NCBI GenBank assembly: GCA_016210805.1
Contig: JACQTL010000401.1
Span: 1-11,429, forward strand
DNA from: Actinomycetota bacterium
GTDB lineage: Bacteria; Actinomycetota; UBA4738; G016210805
Direction: 5' to 3'
DNA length: 11,429 nucleotides
In this document: positions 1-6,406 of the stretch, piece after piece
Numbering within the stretch: position 1 is the first letter of the stretch
Layout of the letters: each line of letters opens with the position of its first letter
Made by a program: the position numbers and the translations under genes
The notes under the pieces: model-generated
The model's input: the letters and a program-made list of their open reading frames with translations, nothing else
Told to the model about the DNA's origin: nothing
Database searches by the model: none

Positions 1-923
1 CCGAGCTCGGCGGCGGCGAGTCCCTTGGCGTCGGGCCCGTCCCAGAACACGGTGCCTTCGGGTAGGCAATCGCGGTCAGCCTCCTTCGCTTCGAAGGTGA
101 TCTCTCGCCCGTTCGACGCCCGGACCGTGATGATGGCCCGCTTCGACGACGGCGTGCTTGCCAGGTTGCTGACGTGGAGCTCGACCCCATAGCTCGTGAC
201 GGGGTCGTCGTTCGACAGAAGAGCGAGATACGCGCGGGACTCCGGGAGGGGACCATCCGTCGGAGTGGTCCAGCGGAACGCGACGAAGAGGTCGCCACCT
301 TCCTCCGCCTCTCCGAACAGCGTGACGTCGTACGTGTCGGAGTAGCCGGCGGGCTCCAGGACGAAGCTGCGCGACCAGTACGTCTCGGTCAGCGGCGTGG
401 ACTGGACCCGTCCGCACTCGTCCCCCGCGGGCCGGAAGAACGCCGTGAAGGACCAACTGTCGAGGGGAAACTCGACCGTGACGTGCTCGGGTGCGCCGAT
501 GTCCGGCAGATCCCCCGGTGCGCCGGCGACGCACCCGGTCCGGTAGCAGTAGGTGTACGGAAAGAGCTCGAGGGACCGATCGAAGAACCGGACGGTGACC
601 GGCGGCGGCGAGTCCGGCAACGGCCCATCTGTCGGCTCGCTCGAAGCGGATGTGGTCGGGCTCGGCGACGGGTCGGCCGACGCGGATGACGGAGTCGGCC
701 CGTCGGAGGCCGGCGGCACCGGACCGTCCACACGTTGCCCGCTGTGCAGCGTCGCGTACCCCGCCACCGCGAGCAGCCCCGTGAGGGCCAGCCCGAGGCC
801 GCCGGCCGCGAGCCGACGACCACGTTCGCGGCGACGGACCCGGGCCATGAGCCGACGGTGTCCGTCGGGGGGCGCGTGCTCTCCCTGCATCTCGTTGCGA
901 AGATGGCTCCCGAACTCATCCAT
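1..923 (-). CDS. Single-pass membrane protein, probable partner of the ECF sigma factor (3' part off window)
   Basis: The reading frame is open from the ATG at 923-921 to the left edge without a stop, giving at least 307 residues; the C-terminus is missing. Residues 1-37 are cytoplasmic in character and Arg-rich near the end (RVRRRERGRR). Residues 38-59 form one membrane segment (LAAGGLGLALTGLLAVAGYATL). Residues 63-108 are a Pro/Ser/Thr/Asp linker, followed by an outside domain rich in beta-type pattern with four Cys (126, 131, 170, 286). The start overlaps the sigma gene end by 8 bp, so the two are translationally coupled. Arrangement and topology suggest a membrane anti-sigma factor or sensor, but there is no HxxxCxxC zinc anti-sigma motif, so this role is inferred from context only. 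A second ATG at 919-917 lies in another frame that is closed at 389 and gives an unconvincing protein. I do not recognise the outside domain. Confidence 0.75.
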   Translation of the reverse strand, partial: MDEFGSHLRNEMQGEHAPPDGHRRLMARVRRRERGRRLAAGGLGLALTGLLAVAGYATLHSGQRVDGPVPPASDGPTPSSASADPSPSPTTSASSEPTDGPLPDSPPPVTVRFFDRSLELFPYTYCYRTGCVAGAPGDLPDIGAPEHVTVEFPLDSWSFTAFFRPAGDECGRVQSTPLTETYWSRSFVLEPAGYSDTYDVTLFGEAEEGGDLFVAFRWTTPTDGPLPESRAYLALLSNDDPVTSYGVELHVSNLASTPSSKRAIITVRASNGREITFEAKEADRDCLPEGTVFWDGPDAKGLAAAEL

Positions 924-1428
924 CGGATTCCTCCAACAGGTCTCGGAGCAGCTGTCGCGCCCGGTGGAGCCGCCCTCGCACGGAGACGCCTTCGATCCCC
1001 AGGACCTGGCCCGCTTCCTCGACGGAGAGCTCGAGCCATCCGGTGAGGACGACGGCCTCCCGGAGAGGAATGGGGAGACGAAGAAGGGCGGCGCGGACGT
1101 CTCGCCGGGCGTCGATCACTTCGGTGGATGGCGTGGACTCCGGCTCGCAAAGGATCTGGCGCCGCCACCGCAGAAGGTGCCGAAGCCTCCTCCTGTTGAG
1201 GTTGAAGGCGACGGTGTACGCGTAGCCGGCTGGAGAACCCATGTCCCGAACCCGATCCCACCGCTCGTACACGCGCGCCATCGCCTCCTGAGCGAGCTCG
1301 TCCGCCTCGCTCCGGCTCCCCACCATGAGGAGCAGGGTGCGATAGAGGCCGTCGTACTCGGCCTCGAAGAACGAGACGAACGTGTCGTCCCGAGCGCCCT
1401 TCGAGGGATCCAGAGCCACCTCCACCAA
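916..1428 (-). CDS. ECF-type RNA polymerase sigma factor
   Basis: A 170-residue protein with the two-domain ECF layout. Region 2 spans about residues 21-90 (FFEAEYDGLYRTLLLMVGS, then the helix EADELAQEAMARVYERW for core binding and -10 recognition). Region 4 spans about 107-166 (LPIPLREAVVLTGWLELSVE, then the helix-turn-helix up to VRGRLHRARQLLRDLL). It resembles the SigE-like ECF subgroup common in actinobacteria. The first start is TTG at 1428, with in-frame GTG at 1425 and 1419; none has a clear ribosome binding site, and conserved sequence begins only near residue 17, so the start is uncertain by a few codons. It overlaps the membrane protein downstream, which is probably its regulator. 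The stimulus cannot be read from the sequence. Its promoter should lie within 1429-1560; two direct repeats are present there. Confidence 0.9.
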   Translation of the reverse strand: MVEVALDPSKGARDDTFVSFFEAEYDGLYRTLLLMVGSRSEADELAQEAMARVYERWDRVRDMGSPAGYAYTVAFNLNRRRLRHLLRWRRQILCEPESTPSTEVIDARRDVRAALLRLPIPLREAVVLTGWLELSVEEAGQVLGIEGVSVRGRLHRARQLLRDLLEESDG

Positions 1429-1570
1429 CAGGAAGAGTCACCGACCCGGCCTAGCGTTCTCGCTCACGCGGATTCTCCAGGACCGATGAGGGAGGGAGGT
1501 CTCGCGCGGTGTTGGCTGTTCCACGACTCGCGTGCGCCACACCGCGGTTCGACTCGCGCGAGAAGGGGTC

Positions 1571-1592
1571 GATGGTTCGAACAAGAACCATC
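1571..1592. repeat. Perfect inverted repeat GATGGTTC-N6-GAACCATC
   Basis: Two exact 8-bp arms are separated by GAACAA. No T run follows on either strand, so a terminator is unlikely; its size suits a dimeric regulator. Its half site ATGGTTC is identical to one arm of the palindrome before marR at 1780-1800, where the arms are spaced by 7 rather than 6. It may be a second operator for the MarR protein or an operator for the sigma operon. Confidence 0.6.
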
Positions 1593-1661
1593 AGGTCTCT
1601 TGGGGATGCTCAGCCGACAATGGCTTGGGACCAACGCAAACGCACCGTCAGCCTGGAGCCG

Positions 1662-1690
1662 GTGGACCTGATGGGACGCTATTCGAACCA
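1662..1690 (-). repeat. Degraded copy of the tRNA-Ala 3' end (possible att relic)
   Basis: On the plus strand it reads GTGGACCTGA (1662-1671), nine other bases, then ATTCGAACC (1681-1689). The tRNA-Ala at 4181-4203 has the same 10-mer and 9-mer in the same order and orientation, with four bases (CCGG) between. The shared parts are the acceptor 3' strand with the discriminator base and the T-loop. The T-stem 3' strand is disrupted, and no D-arm or anticodon arm precedes it, so it is not a functional tRNA. Being in direct orientation with the tRNA, it and the tRNA bracket the marR-ClC unit. Confidence 0.6.
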
Positions 1691-1779
1691 GGCATCCGTC
1701 GCCATCCTCCGCCAGTTGCACGGGCGGCTGGATAGATCACGAGCCGGCAGGGATGGTCACGCAACCAGGCACGCCTGAT

Positions 1780-1800
1780 ATGGTTCACCTTGTGAACTAT
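1780..1800. promoter_or_regulatory. Probable MarR operator (palindrome)
   Basis: ATGGTTCAC-CTT-GTGAACTAT: nine-base arms around a 3-base centre, with one mismatch (G at 1782 opposite T at 1798) and a perfect core GTTCAC/GTGAAC. It ends 19 bases before the marR start, where MarR-family regulators usually bind to repress their own operon. The right arm (GAACTAT) could overlap a -10 element, but no clear -35 match was found. Confidence 0.65.
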
Positions 1801-1819
1801 CCCCGTCACTCGACGCCTG

Positions 1820-2302
1820 TTGCGCGCTAAGGCTGCGCCCGAACCAGCCGGGCTCGTCGATGCCGTCCAGGCCGTCGCACGCCAGCTGGTGGGGCTCACC
1901 GCGATCGCACTCGCGAGCGTGGAGCACCAACGAGGCATCCGGGTGACCGTGCCCGAGTATCGGACGTTGGTCCTCCTCGCCACCCACGGCGAGCGGATCG
2001 CGAGCGAGCTCGCGGCCGATCTGGGGGTGACCCGACCCGCGGTCACCCGGATCGTCAGCAGCTTGGCGTCCGGCGGGCTCGTGTCGCGGCGTCGGATGGA
2101 GGCCGACCGACGGCAGTTCCGGGTGACGTTGACTCACGCGGGCAGGCAGGTCGTCGACTCCGCGACCGGCGAGCGGGAGCGTCAGCTCCGAACCGCACTC
2201 GGCGCGCTGTCGCCAGCGCAGCGCAGGGGCCTGCTCCGGGCGCTCACCCAGTTCCATGGTGCGCTGGCGGGGCCGTCGATCGACAGCGGCCGGGTCAGCT
2301 GA
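1820..2302 (+). CDS. MarR-family transcriptional regulator
   Basis: A 160-residue protein of usual MarR length. Helices at about 11-38 and 115-148 would form the dimer interface. The winged helix-turn-helix spans about 46-106: RIASELAADLGV, then the recognition helix TRPAVTRIVSSLASGGLV, then the charged wing RRRMEADRRQFRVTLT. DNA-binding dimers of this family are typically released by small ligands or oxidation; no Cys is present, so thiol-based sensing of the OhrR type is excluded. The start is TTG at 1820, since the frame is closed at 1793-1795 and no ATG lies near; there is no obvious ribosome binding site. It ends 11 bases before the ClC gene, so it probably represses the marR-ClC operon through the palindrome at 1780-1800. 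The ligand is unknown. Confidence 0.88.
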   Translation: MRAKAAPEPAGLVDAVQAVARQLVGLTAIALASVEHQRGIRVTVPEYRTLVLLATHGERIASELAADLGVTRPAVTRIVSSLASGGLVSRRRMEADRRQFRVTLTHAGRQVVDSATGERERQLRTALGALSPAQRRGLLRALTQFHGALAGPSIDSGRVS

Positions 2303-2313
2303 GGAGGCACCGG

Positions 2314-4032
2314 ATGCGTCGACCCATCCCGCGCCTGTCCGAGTCCAACCTCCTGGTACTCCTCGCAGTAGCCATCGGCCTCGCCGGAGGGTTGTCAGCG
2401 GTCGGGCTGCAGAAGCTCTTGGCCTTCTTCCACTTCGCGTTCTTCTGGCTCGCCGACCATCCGTTCCGGTTCCTCGGTCGGTTCAGCGTGGCCGCGGCTC
2501 CCGTGGCCGGTGCCCTCGTCGCGGGCCCCCTCGTGTACCGGCTGGCCATCGAGGCGAAGGGCCACGGCGTGCCGGAGGTGATGGAGTCCGTCGCTCTGAG
2601 GGGAGGACGGATCCGGGCCCGGGTGGCGGTGGTCAAGGCGCTGGCGTCCGCGGTCACGATCGGCTCCGGCGGCTCGGCGGGGCGCGAGGGCCCGATCGTC
2701 CAGATCGGCGCGACGCTCGGGTCGACGATCGCCCAGCGGTTCGCGATGTCGGACCGTAGGACGCGCACGCTGGTTGCGGCGGGGGCCGCGTCCGGCATCG
2801 CGGCCGCCTTCAATGCCCCGCTCGCCGGCGTGTTCTTCGCGCTCGAGGTGATCCTCCAGCGGTTCAGCTCAGCGGGCTTCGCGACGGTGGTGCTCGCTGC
2901 CGTGACGTCATCCACCGTGTGGCGCGCGTTCTTCGGCAACGCGCCGGTCCTCCGGGTCCCGCAGTTCACGCTGGCGAACCCCGTGGAGCTCGTCTTCTAC
3001 GCGGGCCTCGGAGCCGCGGCCGCACTCGTTGCCGTCGGCTTCGTCGCGACGTTGTACCGGCTCGAGGACGCGTTCGACGGGATGCGCAGGTTCCCGGCCG
3101 ATGCCCGACCTGCCCTCGGCGCGATCGTGGTGGGCCTGCTCGGGGCTTGGAACGTGCTCGTCCTCGGCTCAGGGATCGAGGGGATCGACGCCGCGCTGGC
3201 GGGGGGGCTGGCGATCGCGACCGTCCTCCTCCTCCTCGTCGCCAAGCTCCTCGCCACGTCGTTCACCCTCGGTTCCGGCGCGTCGGGAGGGGTCTTCTCG
3301 CCCTCGCTGTTCATGGGGGCGATGCTCGGATCGGCCTACGGCGCCATGCTGCACGGCCTGTTCCCCGGGGTCGTCGCACAGCCCGGCGCCTACGCCCTGG
3401 TTGGCATGGCCGCGGTGTTCGCCGCGGCTGCCCAGGCACCGATCTCCAGCATCCTCATCGTGTTCGAGATGACCAACGACTTCCGGATCATGGTCCCGCT
3501 CATGTTGGCCTGTATCACCGCGACGGTCCTGTACAGCCGCCTGAAGCGGGATTCCGTCTACACCGCGAAGCTCCGCCGCCGGGGGGTCATGCTCGACGAG
3601 GGCCGAGAGGCGCACCTGCTCGAGACCATCGCGGTGTCCAGGGCGATCGATCGCGAGTACACCGGCCTGTCGTTGCCCGCGAGCGTGGACGAGGCGATGG
3701 CCCGCCTGGAGGCGGGAGCGGTGGACCCCCTCCTGATCGTGGAAGCGGATGGCAAGCTCGCGGGGGCCGTCTCCGGCGACGCACTCCGAGAAGCTGTCGC
3801 GGCGGGCGACGGAGACCTGGAGCACCTGATCCAGCGACAGCTACCGTGGGTGGGCCCCGAGGACACACTGGATAGCGGGTTGAGGAAGCTCGCCGTCCGT
3901 GACATTGAGGCGATCCCCGCCGTTGATGGCAGCGGCCACGTGCTGGGAGTCGTCACGCGGGCCGGGCTACTCCGCGAATACCGGAACGCCTTGGCGGAAC
4001 GCGAACGAGGCTCCGGGCCGCCACCCGGCTGA
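2314..4032 (+). CDS. ClC-family anion channel/transporter with C-terminal CBS pair
   Basis: A 572-residue integral membrane protein that moves chloride or a related anion. Key ClC motifs are present: KGHGVPEV (82-89, the GSGIP site), SAGREGP (121-127, gating Glu125), GGVFSP (325-330), and Tyr416 in SVYTAKL, which matches the central pore Tyr. The membrane part runs to about residue 408, followed by two CBS domains (about 445-500 and 505-555) that often bind nucleotides. At the site of the internal proton Glu (E203 of the E. coli protein) it has Val179, after Glu178 in the aligned block FNAPLAGVFFALEV; ClC channels also carry Val there, so proton coupling is doubtful. The first pore motif has His84 where Ser is usual. 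The ribosome binding site GAGGAGG at 2301-2307 sits 6 bases before the ATG and overlaps the marR stop, so the two genes are co-transcribed. Confidence 0.95.
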   Translation: MRRPIPRLSESNLLVLLAVAIGLAGGLSAVGLQKLLAFFHFAFFWLADHPFRFLGRFSVAAAPVAGALVAGPLVYRLAIEAKGHGVPEVMESVALRGGRIRARVAVVKALASAVTIGSGGSAGREGPIVQIGATLGSTIAQRFAMSDRRTRTLVAAGAASGIAAAFNAPLAGVFFALEVILQRFSSAGFATVVLAAVTSSTVWRAFFGNAPVLRVPQFTLANPVELVFYAGLGAAAALVAVGFVATLYRLEDAFDGMRRFPADARPALGAIVVGLLGAWNVLVLGSGIEGIDAALAGGLAIATVLLLLVAKLLATSFTLGSGASGGVFSPSLFMGAMLGSAYGAMLHGLFPGVVAQPGAYALVGMAAVFAAAAQAPISSILIVFEMTNDFRIMVPLMLACITATVLYSRLKRDSVYTAKLRRRGVMLDEGREAHLLETIAVSRAIDREYTGLSLPASVDEAMARLEAGAVDPLLIVEADGKLAGAVSGDALREAVAAGDGDLEHLIQRQLPWVGPEDTLDSGLRKLAVRDIEAIPAVDGSGHVLGVVTRAGLLREYRNALAERERGSGPPPG

Positions 4033-4145
4033 CGCAGGGAGTCCGCGCACGCGAAGCGACCGTTGAGGAGGAGCCGTTAGCGCGCTCGCGGCCAGGCCGG
4101 GGCGGCACTCAGTGGCAGCGTAGTCCAACCATGCAACAAGCGACG

Positions 4146-4166
4146 TTCCGGAAATGGCTTCCGAAA
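4146..4166 (-). terminator. Weak hairpin between the ClC gene and the tRNA
   Basis: As RNA from the minus strand it folds into an 8-bp stem (one G-U pair) with loop GCCAU, starting 15 bases after the tRNA 3' end. On the plus strand the G-U pair becomes a C-A mismatch, so it fits the minus transcript better. No U run follows, so termination or 3'-end processing is possible but unproven. The rest of 4033-4181 shows nothing recognisable. Confidence 0.3.
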
Positions 4167-4180
4167 GTCACAAGACGGCC

Positions 4181-4203
4181 GTGGACCTGACCGGATTCGA
4201 ACC
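4181..4203 (-). repeat. tRNA 3' end, partner of the direct repeat at 1662-1690
   Basis: This is the segment of the tRNA-Ala gene, plus one flanking base, from the T-loop to the discriminator base. It shares GTGGACCTGA and ATTCGAACC with 1662-1690. Integrative elements commonly use exactly this part of a tRNA as attachment site and restore it on insertion. Confidence 0.55.
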
Positions 4204-4254
4204 GGTGACCTCTTGCCTGCCGAGCAAGCGCTCTACCAGCTGAGCTACAGGCCC
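4182..4254 (-). tRNA. tRNA-Ala(GGC)
   Basis: 73 bases fold into a complete cloverleaf. The acceptor is GGGCCTG/CAGGTCC, the D-stem GCTC/GAGC, the anticodon stem CTTGC/GCAAG, and the T-stem ACCGG/CCGGT with loop TTCGAAT. Counting in the 7-base loop TCGGCAG gives anticodon GGC. The G3-U70 pair and A73 are the known alanine identity elements and agree with this. CCA is not encoded, as is usual in actinobacteria. The base before the anticodon is C33 where U33 is nearly invariant; position 38 is G. The gene follows rsfS by 38 bases on the same strand, so it may be transcribed with that operon and cut out. The open frame across it on the same strand, containing GPVAQLVERLLGRQEV, is a well-known false protein from tRNA genes. 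Confidence 0.93.
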
Positions 4255-4292
4255 TCGGGCGGGGATTCTACCAAGCGGGCGGGACGGGGGCC

Positions 4293-4679
4293 CTAGCCCG
4301 AGCTCGCGGCCCGGCCGTTCTCCCAGGGCACCAGGGGAGCGTCGCGCCACAGGCGCTCGAGCTCGTAGTAGTCCCGCTCCTCCTCGGCGAACACGTGGAC
4401 CACCACGTCCACGTAGTCGAGCAGCACCCACCGGCCCTCCTGCTGGCCCTCCCGGCGCACAGGCTTCACACCGTGGCCCCGGAGCTCCTTCTCGACGTCC
4501 TCGACGATCGAGCGGACCTGGCGCTCGGTCGAGCCGCTGGCGATCACGAAGTAGTCGGTGATGACGATGAGGTCCCTGACGTCGAGCACGACTATGCGGG
4601 TGCCCTGCTTCTCCGCGGCCGCCAGGGCGGCGGCCACCGCGACGTCCCGGCTCTGGGCCGGTGCGTCCCTACCCGTCAC
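4293..4679 (-). CDS. rsfS: Ribosomal silencing factor RsfS
   Basis: A 128-residue protein of the RsfS/Iojap family, which binds uL14 on the 50S subunit and blocks joining of the 30S when nutrients are short. The diagnostic strands and helices are present: VLDVRDLIVITDYFVIASG (31-49), STERQVRSIVEDVEKELR (50-67), then GRWVLLDYVDVVVHVFAEEERDYYELERLW (82-111; key parts GRWVLLDYVDVVVH and RDYYELERLW). Length is normal. The start is GTG at 4679; the AAGG before it is unusually close, so an internal GTG (codon 13 or 15) is possible, though translation may also be coupled to the upstream gene, whose stop is 18 bases away in the same frame. It is next to the LytR_C gene and nadD, an order frequent in bacteria. 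The stop is TAG. Confidence 0.95.
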   Translation of the reverse strand: MTGRDAPAQSRDVAVAAALAAAEKQGTRIVVLDVRDLIVITDYFVIASGSTERQVRSIVEDVEKELRGHGVKPVRREGQQEGRWVLLDYVDVVVHVFAEEERDYYELERLWRDAPLVPWENGRAASSG

Positions 4680-4697
4680 GTCCTTCGTTCTCGATCG

Positions 4698-5801
4698 TCA
4701 CGCCTCCAGGAAATCCATACCCACCAGGATCGTGATGTCCGCAAGGCCCGATCCCGGCTCCCCGAGGATAACCTCCCCGACGCCCAGTGCGGCGGCGACG
4801 CGCCCGGCGGCCTCCTCGAGCGCCGGGTCCCCCACCCGGATCTCCGTGGTCCGGTGGTCGAAGGACCGGGCGTTCTCCGAGGCCACCACGCGGAAGCCCT
4901 CCGGAACCAGGAGCCGGGCCACCTGCTCACCCACCCCCGGCGCGCCGTTCCCGTTCAGGACGAGCACGGGAACCGGCGGGGGCCGGCCGATCCCGAACGC
5001 CTCAGCCACGAAGCCGGGCATCGCCTCGAAGTCCGGACGGAGAAGCGCGCCGCCCGACTCCTCCGTGGGGACCTCGGTCACGGTCGCTCCCCGGGCGGCG
5101 GCCCACACCTCCGACGCGGCCGCGGGGTCGTCCGCGTGCACGGCCGGGCCCAGGACCGGGTCCTCCACCGAGAGCAGGGCCCGGAGCACGTCGGTCCACC
5201 GGGTCACGTGCTCGAAGGGCCGGGCGTCCTCCAGGTACGCCGCGACCTCGGCTCCCCCGACGTCCGTGGGCCCCGGCCCGATCGTCCGGCCGTCCACCTC
5301 GAGCGTGCCGGCCACGTCGAGGGTCACCCCGCCGGCGTCGTCCACGGCCTCGGCCAGGCCGTCCGGTTCCCACACGGCATGATGGCCGACCTCCGCCCCG
5401 AGGAGGTTGGACAGGGCCACCCGGAAGACGTCGCCGGGGAGCCGGGCCGCCGCGCCGGCCGTGTCGCTCCCCAGGCCCGGGATCTCGATCGCCGTGCTGC
5501 CCGGGAGGATGGCCACGGCGGGCTCGAGGTCGCCCCCCGCCCCGACCACGGCGACGAAGGGCTGGGGCTCGACCAGCACGGCCACCGCGAGCAGCCGGGA
5601 GGGGGCCGGCCCGGCGGGGCCGCCCGCCTCCTCCCCGCCCCCGCCTCGGAGGACGAACCACCAGCCGGCCGCGGCACCTCCCAGCATCACGACCACGAAG
5701 AGGGCCAGCGACAGGCGCCCCCGACCGCGCCGGCCGGCCCGGTGTCCGGCCCGTCCCGCCCCGGTGGCCGGGGTCCTGGTCGGCGGTCGTGCCACGCTCA
5801 C
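4698..5801 (-). CDS. Membrane protein with degenerate LCP domain and LytR_C domain
   Basis: A 367-residue protein: Arg-rich cytoplasmic tail (1-28), one membrane segment (about 29-51), Gly/Glu/Pro linker, an LCP-like domain (about 70-260), then a LytR C-terminal domain (about 277-365; VPVLVLNGNGAPGVGEQVA, GFRVVASENA, ADITILVGMDF). LCP proteins attach wall polymers to peptidoglycan. Here the fold-level pattern remains (IEIPGLG, LSNLLGAEVGHH, DDAGGVTLDV), but the usual SIPRDT stretch with its phosphate-binding Arg reads ILPGSTAIEI, and the later Arg cluster is reduced to ARPFEHVTRW. It is therefore probably a non-catalytic relative acting at the cell envelope. The start GTG at 5801 overlaps the nadD stop by 4 bp (GTGA), a sign of coupled translation; GTG at 5795 is an alternative. 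The LytR_C call is firm, the LCP call is by eye. Confidence 0.8.
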   Translation of the reverse strand: MSVARPPTRTPATGAGRAGHRAGRRGRGRLSLALFVVVMLGGAAAGWWFVLRGGGGEEAGGPAGPAPSRLLAVAVLVEPQPFVAVVGAGGDLEPAVAILPGSTAIEIPGLGSDTAGAAARLPGDVFRVALSNLLGAEVGHHAVWEPDGLAEAVDDAGGVTLDVAGTLEVDGRTIGPGPTDVGGAEVAAYLEDARPFEHVTRWTDVLRALLSVEDPVLGPAVHADDPAAASEVWAAARGATVTEVPTEESGGALLRPDFEAMPGFVAEAFGIGRPPPVPVLVLNGNGAPGVGEQVARLLVPEGFRVVASENARSFDHRTTEIRVGDPALEEAAGRVAAALGVGEVILGEPGSGLADITILVGMDFLEA

Positions 5802-6397
5802 CGGTACAGCCCCGCCTTCTCGATGTAGGTCTGGACGCCCTCCGGCACCAGGTAGCGGATCGGCCGGCCGTCGCCCACCCGGGCCCGGATGTCGGTGGAC
5901 GAGATGGCCAGCGCCGGGACGTCCATGAGCTCGACGTTGGGGTGCTCGGTCGGAGCCCCCCGCTCGAACAGGGCCAGGTCGTAGCCTGGCCGGGTGGCCG
6001 CGATGAAGTGGGCCAGCGAGAGGACCTCCTCCTGGTCCTTCCAGTGGAAGATCTCCAGCATCGCGTCGGCGCCGGTGATGAAGTACAGGTCCACGTCCTC
6101 CCCGTGCTGGCGCTGGAGGTCGCGCAGGGTGTCCACCGTGTACGTGGGCCCCTCGCGCTCGATCTCGAGGCGCGAGACGAAGAAGCGCGGGTTGCTGGAG
6201 GTCGCCACGACCACCATCAGGTACCGGTCCTCCGCGTCGGAGACGTCACGGTCCCCCTTCATCCACGGACGGCCCGTGGGGACGAAGACCACCTCGTCGA
6301 GCTCGAACTGCCACAGGGCCTCCTCGGCCGTGACCAGGTGCCCGTGGTGGATGGGGTCGAAGGTGCCTCCCATCACCCCGAGCCGCTTGCGCGCCAT
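5798..6397 (-). CDS. nadD: Nicotinate-nucleotide adenylyltransferase NadD
   Basis: A 199-residue cytoplasmic enzyme that joins ATP and nicotinate mononucleotide to give deamido-NAD, a step shared by de novo and salvage NAD synthesis. The nucleotidyltransferase signature GGTFDPIHHGH is at 10-20 (HxGH His17/His20) and the second signature ISSTDIR at 165-171. PTGRPWMK (40-47) corresponds to the substrate loop, with PWMK in place of the common PPHK, as in other actinobacterial NadD. Length is normal. The ATG at 6397 lies 9 bases after the DinB-like gene and has no good ribosome binding site, so it probably depends on coupling. No yqeK follows, unlike the Firmicutes order. Confidence 0.97.
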   Translation of the reverse strand: MARKRLGVMGGTFDPIHHGHLVTAEEALWQFELDEVVFVPTGRPWMKGDRDVSDAEDRYLMVVVATSSNPRFFVSRLEIEREGPTYTVDTLRDLQRQHGEDVDLYFITGADAMLEIFHWKDQEEVLSLAHFIAATRPGYDLALFERGAPTEHPNVELMDVPALAISSTDIRARVGDGRPIRYLVPEGVQTYIEKAGLYR

Positions 6398-6406
6398 CGA
6401 CCGATT

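Larger units (their letters stand above)
1429..1819. other. Divergent intergenic region between the sigma factor and marR
   Basis: A 391-bp stretch with no convincing gene. Short open frames exist on both strands (1464-1721 minus, 1509-1778 plus), but they overlap each other, have mixed composition without domain features, and lack ribosome binding sites. It holds a perfect 8-bp inverted repeat at 1571-1592, a tRNA 3'-end fragment at 1662-1690, and a second inverted repeat at 1780-1800 just before marR. On the minus strand, two direct repeats GAGAATCC (1477-1470) and GAGAACGC (1461-1454) lie upstream of the sigma gene. Confidence 0.7.

Noticed and set aside
389..1441. Long minus-strand open frame across the sigma and membrane protein genes
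   Set aside because: It is Arg/Ser/Pro-rich without domains and is a shadow; the neighbouring frames encode the sigma factor and the membrane protein.
1501..1560. GGAAC on the minus strand (near 1519-1523) as an ECF -35 box
   Set aside because: No CGTC-like -10 element lies at the expected distance of about 16-17 bases.
1655..1745. Complete second tRNA on the minus strand
   Set aside because: Only T-loop and acceptor 3' sequence are present; T-stem does not pair, and no D-arm, anticodon arm or acceptor 5' strand is found.
1464..1778. Two overlapping small open frames in the sigma-marR gap
   Set aside because: They are on opposite strands of the same DNA, without ribosome binding sites or domain pattern, and they cross the palindrome and tRNA fragment.
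4168..4431. Open frame on the minus strand containing GPVAQLVERLLGRQEV
   Set aside because: It is the classic false protein from reading through a tRNA gene and also overlaps rsfS.
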